Below are positions 25,639 through 34,776 of a stretch of 64,000 nucleotides of DNA, piece by piece. The notes beneath the pieces were generated by a model. It was not told the DNA's origin, made no database searches, and was given only the letters and a program-made list of their open reading frames with translations. The DNA comes from Aureispira anguillae (GTDB taxonomy: Bacteria > Bacteroidota > Bacteroidia > Chitinophagales > Saprospiraceae), in assembly GCF_026000115.1 (NCBI RefSeq), contig NZ_AP026867.1, positions 5,506,001 through 5,570,000 on the forward strand. Direction: 5' to 3'. The position numbers were made by a program, and so were the translations under genes. Each line of letters starts with the position of its first letter. Position 1 is the first letter of the stretch.

Positions 25639-28143
25639 TTATTTCATCGATTCTTTAAATTGTTTAACACCACAATTAAGAAAATCAATATATTCTTTCT
25701 CATCTGGCGTATATCCTACAGGAGTATTCAATACCTCTTCTTTTGTATTAACTAAAACATAATAAGGCTGAGATTGAGTAACAAAATTTACTTCTTGAAA
25801 TTCTGCCCATTTATTTCCTACATTACGGATTTTCTTCCCATTAGGAGTAACCAGTGTTTTATCTAATTTTTCTCGATCATCTACATATAATGAAACCAAA
25901 ACATACTCATTACGAATAATGTCATTAACCTTTTTCTTTGTCCATACATTATCTTCCATCTTTCGACAATTAACACAGCCATATCCAGTAAAATCAACAA
26001 GAAGCGGTTTATTTACTTTCTTAGCATATGCTAAAGCTTCATAATAATCATGGAAACATTCATCTAAAGTTGCAGGACAATCACAAGGCTTAACATAAGA
26101 GTAGCATACAGCTGGCGCTAGACCACTTAAAAGTGATGGAGTAACAAATGTCCCTTTAGCATTCGTCATAAACCCAGAAAAAATATACACTGTTAATAAA
26201 CTTGCCAACACTCCTAACCCTTTTCGTGGATTAGATATTTTTGCATTAGGGTTATCATGTGGAAAACGGATCAAGCCAAATAAATAAATTGCCATTGCTC
26301 CAAAGATAATTCCCCATAAACCAATGAATAATTCATAAGGCATAATTCCCCAATGCTGTGTTAAATCGGCAGTTGATAAAAATTTAAGTCCTAATGCTAA
26401 TTCTATAAACCCTAAGATAACTTTCATTGTTGTCATCCAACTTCCTGAATTAGGGAGAGATTGTAACCAACTAGGAAATGCTGCAAAAAGTGCAAAAGGC
26501 AGAGCCAATGCAATTGAGAAACCAAGCATTCCAATTGCAGGAGCAAGAAAACCTTCTTTCACTGCCTCTACTAATAAAGTCCCAATGATAGGTCCTGTAC
26601 AAGAAAAAGAAACCAAACAAATTGAGAATGCGCCAAAGAAGGTACCTAAAAAACCGCCTTTCATAGAAGCCTGATCTGCCTTATTAGCCCAAGAAGAAGG
26701 AAGTGTTATTTCAAAATAACCAAAGAAAGAAACTGCAAAAACAGTAAATAAGAGGAAAAAGGTTAGATTCATTAACCAATGAGTCGATAATTGATTTAAA
26801 GCATCGGCTCCAAAAACACCTGTAATTACTAGACCTAGAGATACATAAATTACAATAATTGATGCTCCAAAAAGCAATGCATTTTTAATACTTTCTGCTT
26901 TGCTTTTCTTTTTTCCTTTAGAGAATAAAGAAACTGTCATGGGAATCATTGGAAATACACATGGAGTTAATAAAGCAACAAAACCACCAGCAAATCCCAA
27001 TAAAAAAATTGTCAACCATCCCATACTTGCTACATTAGCAGTCTTATTGATAACACCATTTCCATTACAATTACCAATAGGATTTAAATTTGTTTCTATC
27101 AATGTTGGATTAGCAGGTGTATATACTCCATCTTCAGAGTATGGATTAAAACTTTCTCCTACAGGAATATCTCCTCCTTTGAAACTAAAATTAAACTCTA
27201 CATCGGTAGGAGGCATACATTTCGTAGCATCACAGGTCATATAGTTCAGATAACCGATAATAGGTGTTTTAGGATCTTTTACTTTTATGCGTTGGGTGAT
27301 GGTGAGATCATGTTTGAATTTGGTTAATTCCATATCAAAAACCTCATCCATCATTTTTAATTTATTCTCAGGCACAGAAGTACTTTCTACATTAGAAACT
27401 TCTTCTACAACGGCTTCTCCTTCAAAATTAATGGTAGTTGGAATTGGGCCATCCTCACTCTCTAAGGTCTGAGAGTAGACATACCAGCCTTCTCCAATGG
27501 TTGCAGTAGCAATTAAATCCACTTCATCCTCAGAAATTTTATTAAATTTTATAACCCAATTAACTGGTTTGTTAGGATCTACCGTAGGAGCAGGATGATC
27601 AGAAGGCGTTTCAGTAGGCTGCTCTACAGGCGTTTCTGTTGGAACTACTTCGGCTTTATCCGTTGTAGCCGCCCCTTCAATACTAGAAGGAACAAACTCA
27701 AATTCTACAGCGGTAGGAGGCATACACTTCGTATCGTCACAAGTCATGTATTCCAAATACCCTGACACCTTTTTGTTAGGATCAGTAACCTTTATCTTTT
27801 GTTTGATTTCTAAGTTTTTTTTGTACTTAGTGATATTCATATCAAACATTTCATCAAAACCTGATACTTTGTAAGCTGGTTTGCTTGTTTTTTCAGTTGC
27901 TTTGCCAACTTTGGTCTCGTTATTAGACTCAAAATTAATAGAAGTAGCAATAGGACCATCCTCACTCTCCAAATATTGAGAATAAGTGTACCATCCGTCT
28001 TGAATTTTAGCTTTGAATACAAGTTCATATTCATTCTCTCCGAGCGCCTTAGCTTCCCAGGTATATTTGACAGGGCTATCTTGTCCCAAAAGATTGAACG
28101 ATACTAAACTCAATAATAAAAGAGTAGAAAGGATAATTCTCAT
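25639..28143 (-). CDS. dsbD: thiol:disulfide interchange protein DsbD with duplicated alpha domain
   Basis: DsbD moves electrons from cytoplasmic thioredoxin across the inner membrane to periplasmic partners. Order: signal peptide (1-20); alpha domain 1 (about 22-150) ending YMTCDDTKCMPP; a Pro/Thr-rich linker (about 155-190); alpha domain 2 (about 193-330) ending YMTCDATKCMPP; an eight-helix beta domain (about 375-640) with its two cysteines in LLTPCVFPMIPM and SFSCTGPIIG; a thioredoxin gamma domain (about 700-834) with CVNC in GYGCVNCRKMEDN. The classical enzyme has a single alpha domain, so the duplication is unusual. A third, stand-alone copy is the next gene upstream. The cysteine spacing in alpha (C-x4-C) differs from the E. 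coli C-x5-C. A terminator-like hairpin lies in its leader. Confidence 0.93.
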   Translation of the reverse strand: MRIILSTLLLLSLVSFNLLGQDSPVKYTWEAKALGENEYELVFKAKIQDGWYTYSQYLESEDGPIATSINFESNNETKVGKATEKTSKPAYKVSGFDEMFDMNITKYKKNLEIKQKIKVTDPNKKVSGYLEYMTCDDTKCMPPTAVEFEFVPSSIEGAATTDKAEVVPTETPVEQPTETPSDHPAPTVDPNKPVNWVIKFNKISEDEVDLIATATIGEGWYVYSQTLESEDGPIPTTINFEGEAVVEEVSNVESTSVPENKLKMMDEVFDMELTKFKHDLTITQRIKVKDPKTPIIGYLNYMTCDATKCMPPTDVEFNFSFKGGDIPVGESFNPYSEDGVYTPANPTLIETNLNPIGNCNGNGVINKTANVASMGWLTIFLLGFAGGFVALLTPCVFPMIPMTVSLFSKGKKKSKAESIKNALLFGASIIVIYVSLGLVITGVFGADALNQLSTHWLMNLTFFLLFTVFAVSFFGYFEITLPSSWANKADQASMKGGFLGTFFGAFSICLVSFSCTGPIIGTLLVEAVKEGFLAPAIGMLGFSIALALPFALFAAFPSWLQSLPNSGSWMTTMKVILGFIELALGLKFLSTADLTQHWGIMPYELFIGLWGIIFGAMAIYLFGLIRFPHDNPNAKISNPRKGLGVLASLLTVYIFSGFMTNAKGTFVTPSLLSGLAPAVCYSYVKPCDCPATLDECFHDYYEALAYAKKVNKPLLVDFTGYGCVNCRKMEDNVWTKKKVNDIIRNEYVLVSLYVDDREKLDKTLVTPNGKKIRNVGNKWAEFQEVNFVTQSQPYYVLVNTKEEVLNTPVGYTPDEKEYIDFLNCGVKQFKESMK

Positions 28144-28201
28144 AGGATACTAATTATGGTTAACAAAATAAAACAGGTGTGAATCAGATTATAATATTCT
28201 T

Positions 28202-28277
28202 AAAAAGAGGTCGTTGGCTAAATGCTTATTATAAAATTCAAGACATTGGGTTTTGAATTTCACTTTAGACGACCTCT
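28202..28277 (-). promoter_or_regulatory. terminator-like hairpin in dsbD leader (candidate attenuator)
   Basis: On the minus strand AGAGGTCGT pairs with ACGACCTCT (9 bp), then CTAAA with TTTAG, then AAATTCAA with TTGAATTT, and the 3' arm ends in TTTTT (28201-28205). The structure ends about 60 nt before the dsbD ATG. A TATTTTTG box (28280-28287) lies just upstream, so transcripts starting there would begin inside the stem. Confidence 0.5.
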
Positions 28278-28457
28278 AACAAAAATAGAAAAAAATGCTT
28301 ACGATAAGCTTCTTTTCAATTATTTAATTCTTTCTTGTTCAAGAATAGTTATAAAGATATGAAGATATTTTTATATTTTCCTATAACTTAACAAAAAAAG
28401 CTTTCTTTAACGTTTTTTTAATTCTTTTTTTATCCTCCAATTGTCTCTATAAACGAC

Positions 28458-28489
28458 AAAAAGAGCAAACTAAATCGCTTGCTCTTTTT
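28458..28489 (-). terminator. terminator of stand-alone alpha-domain gene
   Basis: Perfect 11-bp stem (28458-28468 with 28479-28489) with A5/T5 outer pairs, so it can act in both directions. It lies about 135 nt after the minus-strand stop at 28624. Confidence 0.8.
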
Positions 28490-28623
28490 ATTGTTTTCTA
28501 CTTAATATTTTTCTCTAATTCAATCGTTATAAACTTTAATACTCCGTTGATTTTTAACGGGGGTAACGAAACTTACAATAAATCTATAAAATATCGAATC
28601 AAAATACCCCTAGCATCGTCAAC

Positions 28624-29067
28624 CTATTTTAGTTTGATTTCAAAAGGTACATCTGTAGGCGGCAAACACTGTTCATCATTACAGGTCATAAAAGTAATGT
28701 ACCCCTTCACTTTTTCATCCCCTTTGGTATGTATTTTTTGTGTGATTGTCAAATGCTTCTTATACTTGATAATATTCATATCAAAAAGATTATCATAGCC
28801 CTTAATTTGCTGTCCCTCTTCTACTGCTTTCCCATCCAAACTAATGGTGCCTTCATCCTCCAAAACAATTTCTGTTCGTACTGGTCCATCATCACTTTCT
28901 AGGTATTGAGAATAAACATACCAGCCATCCTTTATTGTAGCTTTTAGGTAAAGAGTATACTCATTTTTGCCCGTTTTTTTGCTTTCAAACGCCCAAGAAA
29001 CAGTATTATTTTGCCCATAACTAAAAGTAGAAATGGCTAATAAGAGGATAACAAATAGATGTTTCAT
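28624..29067 (-). CDS. stand-alone DsbD alpha-like periplasmic protein
   Basis: The 147-residue protein has a signal peptide (MKHLFVILLLAISTFSYGQ) and a single domain closely similar to both alpha domains of the neighbouring DsbD: WAFESKKTGKNEYTLYLKATIKDGWYVYSQYLESDDGP, then FDMNIIKYKKHLTITQKI, and ending TFMTCNDEQCLPPTDVPFE. The redox pair is C-x4-C as in the neighbour. It lacks the membrane and thioredoxin parts, so it could take electrons from the DsbD beta domain and carry them to other clients; this is inference. It is separated from dsbD by a terminator, so it is not simply cotranscribed. Confidence 0.85.
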   Translation of the reverse strand: MKHLFVILLLAISTFSYGQNNTVSWAFESKKTGKNEYTLYLKATIKDGWYVYSQYLESDDGPVRTEIVLEDEGTISLDGKAVEEGQQIKGYDNLFDMNIIKYKKHLTITQKIHTKGDEKVKGYITFMTCNDEQCLPPTDVPFEIKLK

Positions 29068-29147
29068 AATTATTTTTTTTGTGTTGCATTAGCAAATACT
29101 ATAGTAAAGACAGTAAATTTTACTTAAATATTATGCCAAAATGAATC

Positions 29148-30218
29148 CTATTGAAAAAAGAAATATTGATACTGTACCCCTATTGCAATCATAAAAAGGA
29201 TAAAGTGTACTGCTTCTGCTGCTGCCAAGCTTTTATACGATTGCAGGGTAATACTTAACAATATACTAATTGGGATTATAAATAAAGTAAAATGATAACT
29301 GTACAATTGATTCTGTGCTAAGAAACTAAACAAAGCGATAACAGGCATCAACAAAACTACATTGATGTATTTTTTTTCACGAGATGTTGTCTTAAAATAC
29401 AAGCCTTGCAAATTACCTAGTGCTAAAAGACAAGGAAACAGCAATACAACCAATAATAAATACAGTTCTATATTGGTCTCATAATGCACTACCATAGTAG
29501 AGTAATGTATCATTAGTTCCTGATCAACCCAAGTTCCGAAATTATCTCCTAAAAAATGATAAGTTCCCAACAAGAAAAAGGGGGTAAAAAAACCTAACAA
29601 CAATAAGATAAATTCCTGCAAGTCAAATGAACGAACAATTAACAAACCAATTATTATCCAAAAGAAATACACGATAAATCCATTGTACAAAAGAGCTGCC
29701 ATAGCTGCGGCAAATCCTATATTAAAAATCGCTCCTAGTGAAACTCGTTTCTCATAACTACTAAACATGCTATAAAGCGACCATAACAAAAATGTGTTCC
29801 CCAAAACAACAGGCGAACAAACATCTATATCGACATAACTAAAATGTAGGAGTATATAACAAATGGCCGTAATAAAAGAGTATTGTTTGGCTACTTTAAA
29901 TGTATTTACCATTGTATTAATAACCAATGCTTGTACCAAAAGGAGTAGGCTAAATGCTATTTTATTATTGGTGGGATTATCCAACCAGCCCATCAACCAT
30001 GCTGATAAGGTACTTGGCAGTTCTTGAAAGGTTCCTAAATTTTCACTAGGATAAAACCAAATATTAGCACTAAAGAGTAAGAAATAAAGAATAACAAATA
30101 CAGCAGTAAAAACCTGATTGTCTCTAAAAATTTGTAGCACGTAGGTATTTTTTGGATTGACAAAATACAATGTAAAGTTGTTTGAGAACTGAAAATCAGT
30201 GAAGCGAATAGCTTTCAT
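29148..30218 (-). CDS. polytopic membrane protein (DUF6427-like)
   Basis: The 356 residues contain about ten hydrophobic helices (TAVFVILYFLLFSANIWF, LLQALVINTM, FWIIIGLLIVRSF, LLLVVLLFPCLLAL and others) and no obvious soluble domain. The length, the conserved start after a cytoplasmic segment and the topology resemble the DUF6427 family of Bacteroidota, whose function is unknown. No catalytic motif is visible. It is not clearly tied to the neighbours: 80 nt separates it from the alpha-domain gene downstream, so cotranscription is possible. Confidence 0.7.
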   Translation of the reverse strand: MKAIRFTDFQFSNNFTLYFVNPKNTYVLQIFRDNQVFTAVFVILYFLLFSANIWFYPSENLGTFQELPSTLSAWLMGWLDNPTNNKIAFSLLLLVQALVINTMVNTFKVAKQYSFITAICYILLHFSYVDIDVCSPVVLGNTFLLWSLYSMFSSYEKRVSLGAIFNIGFAAAMAALLYNGFIVYFFWIIIGLLIVRSFDLQEFILLLLGFFTPFFLLGTYHFLGDNFGTWVDQELMIHYSTMVVHYETNIELYLLLVVLLFPCLLALGNLQGLYFKTTSREKKYINVVLLMPVIALFSFLAQNQLYSYHFTLFIIPISILLSITLQSYKSLAAAEAVHFILFMIAIGVQYQYFFFQ

Positions 30219-30276
30219 TATACTTGCCTGAGCTCACCTTAGGCTCAGTTCAACAAAACGGCTAAGCATTTACGAC

Positions 30277-30293
30277 CCCAGCTTGCTGGCTCA
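30277..30293 (+). repeat. dispersed repeat, copy 1 (CCCAGCTTGCTGGCTCA)
   Basis: Identical over 17 nt to 44198-44214 and similar to 35302-35317. It includes a short palindrome (CCAGC-TT-GCTGG). Confidence 0.6.
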
Positions 30294-30449
30294 TAAATGA
30301 AACGCATAACAAAGTAAGTCCATTTTTAAACAACTTCAATTTAAGAATTACCAAAAATACAATGCCTTAAGGAGAAGTTCTAAATTTTAGGTTTCAAATT
30401 ATAAATAAAAAATAGGAAGATTTGTGCGATTTTGGGTAAGTGCTCTACG

Positions 30450-30487
30450 CTAAAAGCCCCATAGCGTTCAATTACTCTACGGGGCTT
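30450..30487 (-). terminator. terminator of the 30532 gene
   Basis: Minus-strand stem of 11 bp with one wobble (arms 30477-30487 and 30454-30464) followed by TTTTA. It lies about 45 nt after the stop at 30532. Confidence 0.75.
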
Positions 30488-30531
30488 CCAGATTAATAAT
30501 TCCTGATGTGATCCATTTAGCGTTAAATCGA

Positions 30532-31950
30532 TTAGTAGTTAATTTTCAGCAGTCGCAACTTTTGATCTCGCTCCGACAAGGCAATTACTTCTGATGCCGA
30601 AACCTGAATACTGTTTGCCAATTGAGGCAAAACACCACTTTTACGCTCCTGATGCGCAACAACATTACGTTTTACAGTTCCACTACTGTTAATTACATAT
30701 TCAAAAATACTAGTATCCCATGAAATATCATTGTTATACAAAAAACGGATGCTAGAATTTGTTTTTACAGCAAAAAAAGAAGAATAACGCCCATTGTCAT
30801 TTTCTGAACTCTGGCTTTTGAACAAAACATCTTTCCAATACACTTTGCCCGATGGATGGATAGACGCTACCAATATATTCTCATATAGGTAATCTGCTTG
30901 AGCCTTGCTGCGCTCTTCTTCATAAAAAGCCATAGAAGATTCATAAGAAAAACGTTGTTCTGCAACCAATACAGCACCGCCATCTTTTCGCAACACCAAT
31001 TGACAAATCATAAAGTTTTGGATTCCAGTAATTTTTTTTGACTTCTTTCCTGTTAAACTTCTCATAAAAGATTCTTCCAACTCTGATATTTGAACCGTAG
31101 GGATGGCTTCAAAATTGGTATTAAAATAGAAAATCCCATTGGCTACAGCGTTCTGTGTAGAATAAAGCCCTGCTGCTACTAGTTGCTGATTAATCTCATC
31201 GTATTGTACATTCATATCGTAAGATATGTAATCATAAAATGGTATGGTATGAAAATGTTTTGCCTTATTTAAACCTATTTTACAAATAGAAAACTGATGG
31301 TTTTTTCGCTGGCGTTTGTTATTGTTTTGATTATAAACAATAAAGGCTTCTCCCCCATTATTAATTAGCAATTGTTGAAAATCTTTGTGATAGCTAAGAT
31401 CAGAAAAACGCAACTCTTCTTGCCACAATTGTTCTTTATTCACCATATCAAAATTAATCACTTCAAGATGCCCTTTGTAGGAAGGAACATATATTAATGA
31501 GAATTTCTTATTTTGAGAATTAATAATTTGATGTCTGTGTAAGACAAATAAATTATTAAATACGCCAATATCAAAATCGTCAATTTCCTTTGCTTCTGTG
31601 TCAAATTCTTTTCCACGGATATAGGTATTTCCTTTTTTGTGGTAATAATACAAAATAGAGAAGCTCTCTTTGTGAGGAACAATCTTAAAAGGGGTTATAT
31701 CCCTTTTATTAAACTCAATGGTCTTCACCCAATTTTGTTTTAAATCTCCATTGGTAAAGCTTTGAATAAAAAATTTTGTTTCTGTTTTGCGATATAATAA
31801 GACTTGATTCTCATATTTAGCAATCAACTCATAATCTACTTCATTCGCAACATCTACAGGCTCTGAAATTTGTACTTTTTGAGCCGATGCCACATTAATA
31901 CCAAAAAAGCTAAGCGTTCCTATCCAAAATATGTAGTAATATTTATTCAT
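30532..31950 (-). CDS. secreted protein of unknown function
   Basis: The frame opens at 32022 but the ATG at 31950 gives a signal peptide (MNKYYYIFWIGTLSFFGINVASAQ), leaving about 472 residues. The mature sequence is mostly beta strands with recurring pieces such as 'ILYYYHKKGNTYIRG', 'FNNLFVLHRHQIIN' and 'VAAGLYSTQNAVANGIFYFNT', which suggests a beta-propeller, but I cannot assign a family. No T9SS C-terminal domain or lipobox. It ends in a good terminator and looks like a single gene. Confidence 0.7.
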   Translation of the reverse strand: MNKYYYIFWIGTLSFFGINVASAQKVQISEPVDVANEVDYELIAKYENQVLLYRKTETKFFIQSFTNGDLKQNWVKTIEFNKRDITPFKIVPHKESFSILYYYHKKGNTYIRGKEFDTEAKEIDDFDIGVFNNLFVLHRHQIINSQNKKFSLIYVPSYKGHLEVINFDMVNKEQLWQEELRFSDLSYHKDFQQLLINNGGEAFIVYNQNNNKRQRKNHQFSICKIGLNKAKHFHTIPFYDYISYDMNVQYDEINQQLVAAGLYSTQNAVANGIFYFNTNFEAIPTVQISELEESFMRSLTGKKSKKITGIQNFMICQLVLRKDGGAVLVAEQRFSYESSMAFYEEERSKAQADYLYENILVASIHPSGKVYWKDVLFKSQSSENDNGRYSSFFAVKTNSSIRFLYNNDISWDTSIFEYVINSSGTVKRNVVAHQERKSGVLPQLANSIQVSASEVIALSERDQKLRLLKINY

Positions 31951-32532
31951 ATACAATCGATTTAAGTAAGTAGAACCTATCCAAACTTTCGGACCTTGCT
32001 CCTTTGGTATTGAGCAAAGCATTTATTTCTCTTCGTTAGGTTAAAAGAGATAATACACTGTTTTAAAATAGTTTATGCCGAAATAATGATAGGATAAATA
32101 ACCAAAGTTCCCTAATTAGGCTGTTTCCTCTATTTTGTCAATTTATTTGTCTTGGAGAGTTCCTAAAACCATGTTGTTATTGACAGCTACAACGATAATA
32201 GAGGATTACCAAAGATCTAAACAATCACCCCACTATACAAACATTATTTTTGGAGGTTAATTAAATAAGTATTTGTATGTATTTTTTTGTAAAACACAAA
32301 ATCCATAAACTATTATTACATATAGGTACTGTGAATTTTGTACATTTGTTTCAAAATTGACCAACAAAACGCTGTAGGGTAATAATAAATCTAAGAAAAA
32401 AATTTTACTTCAGCAAACTATTTCCAAACAATAGATCACTAAAATGGCTATTATCCAAAGTTTTATGATCAAGTTCCCCTCTAAAAAGTAGTTTACTCAG
32501 AAATAAAAGAAAGAGAATAAATTTAATGTTTT
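31951..32532. other. intergenic region between divergent genes
   Basis: 582 nt separating the secreted-protein gene from the TPR lipoprotein gene. It holds a nested inverted repeat (32126-32205) and a TACATTTG -7-like box at 32341-32348 without a clear -33 element. No gene is seen. Confidence 0.45.
32126..32205. repeat. nested imperfect inverted repeat
   Basis: TCCTCTATT (32126-32134) pairs with AATAGAGGA (32197-32205), and inside it TGTCAAT (32136-32142) pairs with ATTGACA (32179-32185). It sits in the divergent intergenic region, so it might be an operator or leader structure. Confidence 0.35.
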
Positions 32533-33573
32533 ATGATAACAAAAAGAATCTTAACGATTAGTTGGCTTTTATTGGTTTTTATTGGTTTTTACAGTTGTGA
32601 ACAAGCAGCACAAAAACCAGATGAGTTTCAAGCAGAACACGGTCAATTTACGGGTATTCCTGCTATTGACGCTATTACCAAAGACATTATAGCCGATCCT
32701 AATAACATGGCGCTTCGAGTTGCTCGCTGTGAAGCCTATTCTCAAGAAGGCATGTACACAGAAGCAGAAGAAGAGGCTCGTATCATCTACGATTACGACA
32801 AAACCAATTGGAAATCGGCAAGGCTATTAGCTTGGACCTACTTGGAAAACAACAAGTCAAAACCCGCCATAAAAACCTTGGAACAAGCCTTAGAAATCCA
32901 TCCAGATACCATTCATCTGCTCTTGGTACATTCAGAAATTAATCTCAATGTAAAACATTATGATGAAGCATTAATTTCTGCCGAAAAGGTGCTAAAACTA
33001 TCTCCACTAAATGTAGAAGGTTTGTTTATGCGAGGCTTAATCCTAAAATATATCGGTGATACGCTCAGTTCTATTGGCAACTTTCAGACGGCAATTGAAC
33101 AAGATGCAGATCATATTGATGCCTATATGCAATTAGCGCATATCTTTTCTGCCAAAAAAGAAAAAATTGCCCTTCAATATTATGACAACGCACTGCGTAT
33201 AGATTCTCTTTCTTATGAAGCTCTAAAAGGCAAAGCAGCGTTTTTTCACCAAAATTACACCAAGGATAATGGCATGTTGGAAAAAACCAAAGAAGCCTAT
33301 GAACGCTTGATTCTTCACCATCCTCAAGAGGTGAATGGTTGTTATGATTATGGTTTGTTTTTTATGGAAGAAGGCGACTTTGAACAGGCACAACACTTTT
33401 TTGGTATTGCCGTTAAATACGATCCTACTTTTGGAGAAGCTTACTACTTTAAGGGAGAAGCCTTAGAAAAATTGGGCAAAATAGACGAAGCCGTCCGTGC
33501 TTATGAAAACGCTGTGCGCAATGGAAATCGTTATCAAAGAGCAGAAGAAGCATTAAAGCGCTTAGGCAAATAA
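32533..33573 (+). CDS. TPR-repeat lipoprotein
   Basis: The N-terminus (MITKRILTISWLLLVFIGFYSC) is a lipoprotein signal with cysteine at about residue 22. The rest is built from TPR units: 'MALRVARCEAYSQEGMYTEAEEEARI', 'WTYLENNKSKPAIKTLEQALEIHP', 'LLKYIGDTLSSIGNFQTAIEQDADHIDAYM', and the last 'EAYYFKGEALEKLGKIDEAVRAYENAVRNG'. About seven units fill the 346 residues. TPRs mediate protein contacts; no partner is evident. It is probably on the periplasmic side of a membrane. The next gene, serA, begins 150 nt later behind its own promoter-like box. Confidence 0.85.
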   Translation: MITKRILTISWLLLVFIGFYSCEQAAQKPDEFQAEHGQFTGIPAIDAITKDIIADPNNMALRVARCEAYSQEGMYTEAEEEARIIYDYDKTNWKSARLLAWTYLENNKSKPAIKTLEQALEIHPDTIHLLLVHSEINLNVKHYDEALISAEKVLKLSPLNVEGLFMRGLILKYIGDTLSSIGNFQTAIEQDADHIDAYMQLAHIFSAKKEKIALQYYDNALRIDSLSYEALKGKAAFFHQNYTKDNGMLEKTKEAYERLILHHPQEVNGCYDYGLFFMEEGDFEQAQHFFGIAVKYDPTFGEAYYFKGEALEKLGKIDEAVRAYENAVRNGNRYQRAEEALKRLGK

Positions 33574-33609
33574 TTTATAGGGAATATGTAAAAAAGATTA
33601 TTGAATTGT

Positions 33610-33617
33610 TACCTTTG
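33610..33617 (+). promoter_or_regulatory. -7-like element before serA
   Basis: TACCTTTG matches TAnnTTTG; it lies about 107 nt before the serA ATG. No TTG is found at the -33 distance, so the assignment is tentative. Confidence 0.35.
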
Positions 33618-33723
33618 ATTTTCATTCATTAATGCTCCTTGTTCTTAAAACCCAAGGTAGCATCTAACTGGTCATAAAAATACTCTAAAAGAGCATATTT
33701 TAACAACCTAATAATAAAAAATT

Positions 33724-34686
33724 ATGATTAAGATTTTAGTTAACGATGGTATTCACCCAGATGGTAAATTACTATTAGAAGAGGCTAATTACGCTGTTGA
33801 CGACACCAAGATTCCTCAAGAGGAATTGGCAGAAAAGCTTCCTAATTATGATGCTATTATTGTTCGTTCGGCTACTAAAGTTCGCAAAGAACTTATTGAT
33901 CAATGCCCTAATCTAAAAGTGATTGCAAGAGGTGGTGTTGGAATGGACAACATTGATGTTGAATATGCTCGTTCTAAAGGCATCAGAGTTATTAACACGC
34001 CTAAAGCGTCTTCTCAGTCTGTTGCCGAGTTGGTTGTAGGTCACTTATTTACACTTTCTCGCTTTTTGCACAGAGCCAATAGAGATATGACCACCAAAGG
34101 AGCGACTGAGTTTAAAGCACTCAAAAAACAATATTCTAAAGGGGTTCAATTAAGAGGTAAAACATTAGGAATTATTGGTTTTGGGCGTATTGGTCAAGAG
34201 GTAGCTCGTTTAGCATTAGGCTTAGGAATGCGAGTATTAGCGACCGATTTATTTGACAACACGGTCAACATCGACTTGGGCACTCCTGATGTATCTGATG
34301 TTGCCTTTTCTATTCGTTTAAGTACTGTTCCCTTAGCTAAAGTTTTTGCCAAAAGCGATTATATTACAATTCATGTTCCTAGTAGCGATCAGCCTGTGAT
34401 AGGAGCTGCTGAAATGCAACAACTTAAAGATGGTGTATTTTTAGTTAATACCTCAAGAGGGGGCACCATTGATGAACAGGTGCTATTAGAAGCACTAGAA
34501 AGTGGTAAAGTGGCTGGAGCGGCACTAGACGTATTTACCAATGAACCTACTCCTAATCAAGACTTATTAAATCATCCAAAAATTTCTGTATCTCCCCACA
34601 TTGGTGCATCAACCTTAGAAGCACAACGCAATATTGGTTTGGAATTGGCAGATGCTTTTATTGATTTTTTTGGAGAAGATAACTAG
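33724..34686 (+). CDS. serA: D-3-phosphoglycerate dehydrogenase-like 2-hydroxyacid dehydrogenase
   Basis: A cytoplasmic NAD-dependent dehydrogenase, probably oxidising 3-phosphoglycerate in serine synthesis. Motifs in order: IVRSATKVRKELID (about 48), ARGGVGMDNIDVEYA (about 68), the Rossmann signature GIIGFGRIGQEVARLALGLGM (about 148), VNTSRGGTIDE (about 239, with catalytic Arg) and SPHIGASTLEAQ (about 283, catalytic His). It lacks the C-terminal ACT domain of the longer enzymes (320 residues), as is common in this phylum. No serC lies nearby. A strong terminator follows. Confidence 0.88.
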   Translation: MIKILVNDGIHPDGKLLLEEANYAVDDTKIPQEELAEKLPNYDAIIVRSATKVRKELIDQCPNLKVIARGGVGMDNIDVEYARSKGIRVINTPKASSQSVAELVVGHLFTLSRFLHRANRDMTTKGATEFKALKKQYSKGVQLRGKTLGIIGFGRIGQEVARLALGLGMRVLATDLFDNTVNIDLGTPDVSDVAFSIRLSTVPLAKVFAKSDYITIHVPSSDQPVIGAAEMQQLKDGVFLVNTSRGGTIDEQVLLEALESGKVAGAALDVFTNEPTPNQDLLNHPKISVSPHIGASTLEAQRNIGLELADAFIDFFGEDN

Positions 34687-34718
34687 ATTTAAATCAATCT
34701 TTTACGAAGCTATATAGA

Positions 34719-34760
34719 AGAGGCTGTTGGAAATCGTGTTCCAACAGCCTCTAGTTTTTT
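34719..34760 (+). terminator. serA terminator
   Basis: Perfect 14-bp stem (34719-34732 with 34739-34752) with a 6-nt loop and TTTTTT at 34755-34760, 33 nt after the stop. Confidence 0.93.
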
Positions 34761-34776
34761 ATTCTGTTACAATTAT

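Larger units (their letters stand above)
28144..28623. other. intergenic region with two hairpins
   Basis: 480 nt between dsbD and the stand-alone alpha-domain gene. It contains a leader hairpin with T-run (28202-28277), a -7-like box (28280-28287), a terminator (28458-28489) and one copy of the dispersed TTAATACTCCG element (28536-28552). No ORF. Confidence 0.5.
30219..30531. other. intergenic region with dispersed repeat and terminator
   Basis: 313 nt holding one copy of the AGCTTGCTGGCTC dispersed repeat (30277-30293) and the terminator of the upstream gene (30450-30487). No gene is seen. Confidence 0.5.
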
